A stretch of DNA of 21,120 nucleotides, from contig JALXCS010000143.1 in assembly GCA_026990815.1 (NCBI GenBank), positions 1 through 21,120 of the forward strand, in the 5' to 3' direction. How positions within the stretch are numbered: the stretch's first letter is position 1; each line of letters starts with the position of its first letter. Origin of the DNA: Methylomonas sp. (GTDB lineage Bacteria > Pseudomonadota > Gammaproteobacteria > Methylococcales > Methylomonadaceae). A program made the translations under genes and the position numbers. Under the pieces are notes generated by a model. The model was given only the letters and a program-made list of their open reading frames with translations. It did no database searches and was not told the origin of the DNA. Below, in pieces: positions 18,435-21,120 of the stretch.

Positions 18435-19175
18435 ATGTTGAGCTATTTTGGCTATGTATTTCTGAGTATTCTTTTTATTATTCTAATTAGTGCGTTCCGT
18501 GTTTTACGGGAATATGAACGGGGCGTTATTTTTATGCTGGGCAGGTTTTACAAAGTCAAAGGTCCTGGTTTCATCATTGTTATCCCCCTAATACAGCAAA
18601 TGGTCAAGGTTGATTTACGCACCATTGTCATGGATGTACCCACCCAGGATGTTATTTCCCGCGACAATGTATCTGTCAAGGTAAATGCAGTGGTCTATTT
18701 TAGGGTGATTGATCCGGATAAAGCCATTATTCAGGTCGAAAATTATTACGATGCGACCAGTCAATTAGCTCAAACTACCTTGCGTTCGGTATTAGGCCAA
18801 CATGATTTGGATGAAATGCTTTCCAGCAGAGATAAATTAAACGCAGACATCCAGGAAATTCTTGATGCTCAAACTGATGCCTGGGGAATTAAGGTCGCCA
18901 ATGTTGAAATCAAACATGTGGATCTCGATGAAAGCATGATTCGAGCAATTGCAAAGCAAGCGGAAGCTGAGCGGGAGCGCCGAGCAAAAATTATTCATGC
19001 AGAGGGTGAAATGCAGGCTTCAGAAAAACTATTGGAGGCTGCAACGATTTTGTCAAAACAACCCCAGGCCATTCAGCTTAGATATTTGCAAACATTAACG
19101 GAAATTGCGGGGGAAAAATCATCAACTATTGTATTCCCGCTTCCAATTGATATTTTGAAATCAGGTAAAGTTTAA
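18435..19175 (+). CDS. Slipin/stomatin-family SPFH protein
   Basis: This 246-residue protein has an N-terminal membrane helix (FGYVFLSILFIILISAF), an SPFH/band 7 domain (LREYERGVIFMLGRFYKVKGPGF, DVPTQDVISRDNVSVKVNAVVYFRV) and a helical, charged region (IAKQAEAERERRAKIIHAEGE) typical of stomatins. Slipins assemble into membrane scaffold rings; in archaea the stomatin partner is a substrate of the NfeD protease. It directly follows the NfeD gene, the classic pair. I prefer the ATG at 18435, which has AGGAG eight bases upstream; the ATG at 18429, overlapping the NfeD stop, sits only two bases from AGGAG. It ends immediately before the next ATG, with no gap. Confidence 0.93.
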   Translation: MLSYFGYVFLSILFIILISAFRVLREYERGVIFMLGRFYKVKGPGFIIVIPLIQQMVKVDLRTIVMDVPTQDVISRDNVSVKVNAVVYFRVIDPDKAIIQVENYYDATSQLAQTTLRSVLGQHDLDEMLSSRDKLNADIQEILDAQTDAWGIKVANVEIKHVDLDESMIRAIAKQAEAERERRAKIIHAEGEMQASEKLLEAATILSKQPQAIQLRYLQTLTEIAGEKSSTIVFPLPIDILKSGKV

Positions 19176-20735
19176 ATGAATGATTTGCTGACATTGAATG
19201 TGTTGCTGGGAAATTTGCAAAATTCTACTCTTTATTCACACCCGGTAACTAAATTTGAGGTAATAGAGACTCATATTTCCTGGGTATTGCTGACTGGAGA
19301 TTACGCTTATAAAATCAAGAAGCCAGTAAATTTCGGTTTTCTGGACTTTTCGACCCTTGGTAAAAGACATTTTTATTGTAATGAAGAGCTGCGTCTCAAT
19401 CGGCGTTTGGCGCCAGAACTATATCTAGAAATGGTTGTTATTACTGGGGATGAAGAACAACCCAAAATTAATGGCAATGGGCCGGTTTTTGAATATGCAG
19501 TAAAAATGCGCCAATTTCCTCAATCGAATTTGCTGAATAATTTGTTAAAGTCCGGTCTGCTTGGGGGGGGGTATCTAGATGAACTGGCCGAGGTAATTGC
19601 AAATTTTCATGCAAATGTTGAAATTGCTGACGATTCCATGAATTTTGGTATGCCAGACAAAATTATGAAGCCAGTGCTGGAAAATTTTTTGCAAATTCGT
19701 CAATCTCTGATTCATCCCCTTAATGAGGGATTAAAATTACTGGAGGAATGGAGCAAACTTGAATATCAGCGTCTTGTTTCAGTTTTTGAATACCGAAAAA
19801 AAAATGGCTTTATTCGTGAATGCCATGGTGACTTACATCTGGCTAATATTGTGCTTTTTGCGAATAAAATCGTCCCTTTTGACGGAATTGAATTTAATAA
19901 TAATTTGCGCTGGATTGATGTGATGAGCGAGGTGGCGTTTTTGGTGATGGATCTCAAAGCGCATCAGCATCAGGATTTTGGGTTCCGTATTTTGAACAGC
20001 TATTTGGAGCACACAGGCGATTACCAAGGTTTACAGGTATTGAGATTTTATTGTGCTTATCGGGCCATGGTCAGAGCTAAAATAAATATTCTGAATTGTC
20101 AGCAGCATAAAGATGAACAAAGCTTTTCAGAAGCATATCAGGAATACAACAATTATCTCCAATTGGCATCAGAATACACTCAAACAACTTCAAGAAAGCT
20201 GGTGATTTGTCATGGTTTTTCTGGTTCCGGAAAAACTGTCGTTTCCCAATTATTGCTGCAGCATTTGCCTGCGATAAGGATTCGATCAGATGTAGAAAGA
20301 AAACGTATGCTTGGAATGGAGCCTGAAGCACGAAGTCATTCCGCCCTAGGCAGTGGCTTGTATTCGCCAGAAATTAACCAGCAAACCTATCTGAATTTAT
20401 TGGAACTGGCGAAAAATATTATAAATTCGGGTTTTTCAGTTATTGTTGATGCAACATTTTTAAAACATCAGCAGCGACGGCTCTTTCTGAATTTGGCGTT
20501 AGAACTGAATGTACCCTTAAGAATTGTTTCATGTCAGGCGAAAGAATCAGTTTTACGGCAACGGGTGATCAATAGAGAGCAGGTTGGGAAAGATGCTTCA
20601 GAAGCTGGTATTGAAGTTTTGGAACTACAAATGCGGAAAACACAGCCATTATTTCCTGAGGAAAAAAAACTGGCTGTCATAGTAAATACAGCAAAAGAAA
20701 TTCAGATTGACCAAGTTATAAAAAAATTACAATAA
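19176..20735 (+). CDS. Fusion of aminoglycoside-phosphotransferase-like and P-loop kinase domains
   Basis: This 519-residue cytoplasmic protein joins two phosphotransfer folds. Residues about 1-330 resemble the aminoglycoside phosphotransferase family (COG2187-like), with the catalytic loop CHGDLHLAN (D219, N224) and the metal site PFDGIEF (D236). Residues about 340-519 form a P-loop kinase (COG0645-like), with GFSGSGKT at 347-354, IRSDVERKR and VDATFLKHQQRR. Such fusions are widespread and usually annotated as AAA-family ATPase; substrates are unknown, and there is no reason to call it an antibiotic-resistance gene. The ATG abuts the slipin stop, so it is probably cotranscribed with the NfeD-slipin pair. 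A homopolymer of eight G occurs at 19563-19570. Confidence 0.88.
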   Translation: MNDLLTLNVLLGNLQNSTLYSHPVTKFEVIETHISWVLLTGDYAYKIKKPVNFGFLDFSTLGKRHFYCNEELRLNRRLAPELYLEMVVITGDEEQPKINGNGPVFEYAVKMRQFPQSNLLNNLLKSGLLGGGYLDELAEVIANFHANVEIADDSMNFGMPDKIMKPVLENFLQIRQSLIHPLNEGLKLLEEWSKLEYQRLVSVFEYRKKNGFIRECHGDLHLANIVLFANKIVPFDGIEFNNNLRWIDVMSEVAFLVMDLKAHQHQDFGFRILNSYLEHTGDYQGLQVLRFYCAYRAMVRAKINILNCQQHKDEQSFSEAYQEYNNYLQLASEYTQTTSRKLVICHGFSGSGKTVVSQLLLQHLPAIRIRSDVERKRMLGMEPEARSHSALGSGLYSPEINQQTYLNLLELAKNIINSGFSVIVDATFLKHQQRRLFLNLALELNVPLRIVSCQAKESVLRQRVINREQVGKDASEAGIEVLELQMRKTQPLFPEEKKLAVIVNTAKEIQIDQVIKKLQ

Positions 20736-20803
20736 CTGATGATTCTCTTGTTACGTTTTTTTTGATCAATCGAAAATTAGTTAGGTAAGTTATAAATGAA
20801 GAC

Positions 20804-21120
20804 TTAGGCTTCCAGGGGAGTCTCTCGAAATGTTACGTCAATGATAATATCGATCAGCCTGAGTACATCATCGCTTTTTCTGGCATCGATAGGAACTACT
20901 GGCCATTGCATATCAAATTTTTTCATAAATCGCTTATAGTCAGCAATACTGTGTTTGTTATTTACATCAAAATGGGTGATGCCAACAACAGCATGATTAG
21001 ATTGCAAAAATTCCTGATTATGAGTTAGATAAAAATTCAAGTCTTCAAGTGGTGATTTTTGATTATTATTAATTAGAATTATTAAACCACTAGCCCCTTC
21101 TGTTAAAATTGCGCCCATAA
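20804..21120 (-). CDS. Small GTPase-like protein, C-terminal part
   Basis: The frame enters from the right edge, and the visible 105 or so residues look like the C-terminal half of a Ras-like/MglA-type prokaryotic GTPase (COG2229-like). Visible are a strand after the G3 region (ILTEGASGLIILINNN), a G4-like VGITHFDV where THFD stands for the usual NKxD, and a G5-like VVPIDARKSDDV. The P-loop and switch regions would lie beyond the window. The Met at 21118 is probably internal (it fits the helix after switch II), not the start. It converges on the phosphotransferase/kinase fusion gene with 68 bases between stops; a T8 tract at about 20757-20764 lies there but no clear stem. Confidence 0.65.
   Translation of the reverse strand, partial: MGAILTEGASGLIILINNNQKSPLEDLNFYLTHNQEFLQSNHAVVGITHFDVNNKHSIADYKRFMKKFDMQWPVVPIDARKSDDVLRLIDIIIDVTFRETPLEA

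Noticed and set aside
19176..20735. Aminoglycoside resistance gene
   Set aside because: The APH-like domain belongs to a widespread fusion with a P-loop kinase of unknown substrate; nothing in the context suggests antibiotic resistance.
20736..20803. Intrinsic terminator between convergent genes at the T8 tract
   Set aside because: There is a T-rich tract but no convincing GC-rich stem before it on either strand.

Overview
The window looks like the chromosome of a free-living, aerobic gammaproteobacterium. Support: an OxyR with both redox cysteines, c-type cytochromes, the aerobic (CobN-type) cobalt chelatase, many Gram-negative lipoproteins and an OmpA-like protein, and a C-terminal sorting tail of the VPLPA subtype of PEP-CTERM. 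Most of the window has low GC (roughly 40% by eye). I suspect a methanotroph-like or related environmental lineage, but nothing here proves it. No phage, insertion sequence, CRISPR array, tRNA or rRNA was seen.

Region 1 (1-6530, minus strand) is a cobalamin-controlled cobalt operon. A good promoter and a complete cobalamin riboswitch lead into cbtB and cbtA (cobalt uptake), a thioredoxin-fold [2Fe-2S] ferredoxin, cobN (large subunit of cobaltochelatase) and a ChlI/BchI-type AAA+ chelatase subunit that runs off the left edge. Together they import cobalt and insert it into the corrin ring, and B12 should switch them off. Genes are packed with 8-base overlap or direct TAA-ATG abutment. CobN carries a His/Asp-rich insert encoded by a hexanucleotide tandem repeat.

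Region 2 (6530-9076) holds two minus-strand genes for exported proteins: a YcnI-like (DUF1775) putative copper-binding protein whose mature form should begin with histidine, and a VPLPA-CTERM protein. The flanking non-coding stretches (about 450 and 630 bases) contain several perfect inverted repeats and a possible plus-strand terminator without an obvious gene.

Region 3 (9077-12970, plus strand) is an envelope cluster: a lipoprotein with CsgG-like, peptidoglycan-binding-like and DUF4384 regions; a small BamE/SmpA-like lipoprotein with a CxxC; an OmpA-family protein; then, with lower GC, a DUF2807 secreted protein and a small secreted protein of unknown function, closed by a strong palindromic terminator. 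The first three genes are clearly richer in GC than everything around them.

Region 4 (13013-16975) is a redox module: oxyR diverges from a minus-strand operon of a diheme MauG/cytochrome c peroxidase-like lipoprotein, a Tat-exported metallophosphoesterase and a small monoheme cytochrome c. A small membrane protein gene converges on oxyR with interleaved stop codons.

Region 5 (17026-20735, plus strand) is a tightly coupled set: a long-form NfeD protease, its slipin/stomatin (SPFH) partner, and a fusion of an aminoglycoside-phosphotransferase-like domain with a P-loop kinase domain. A partial small GTPase-like gene enters from the right edge on the minus strand.
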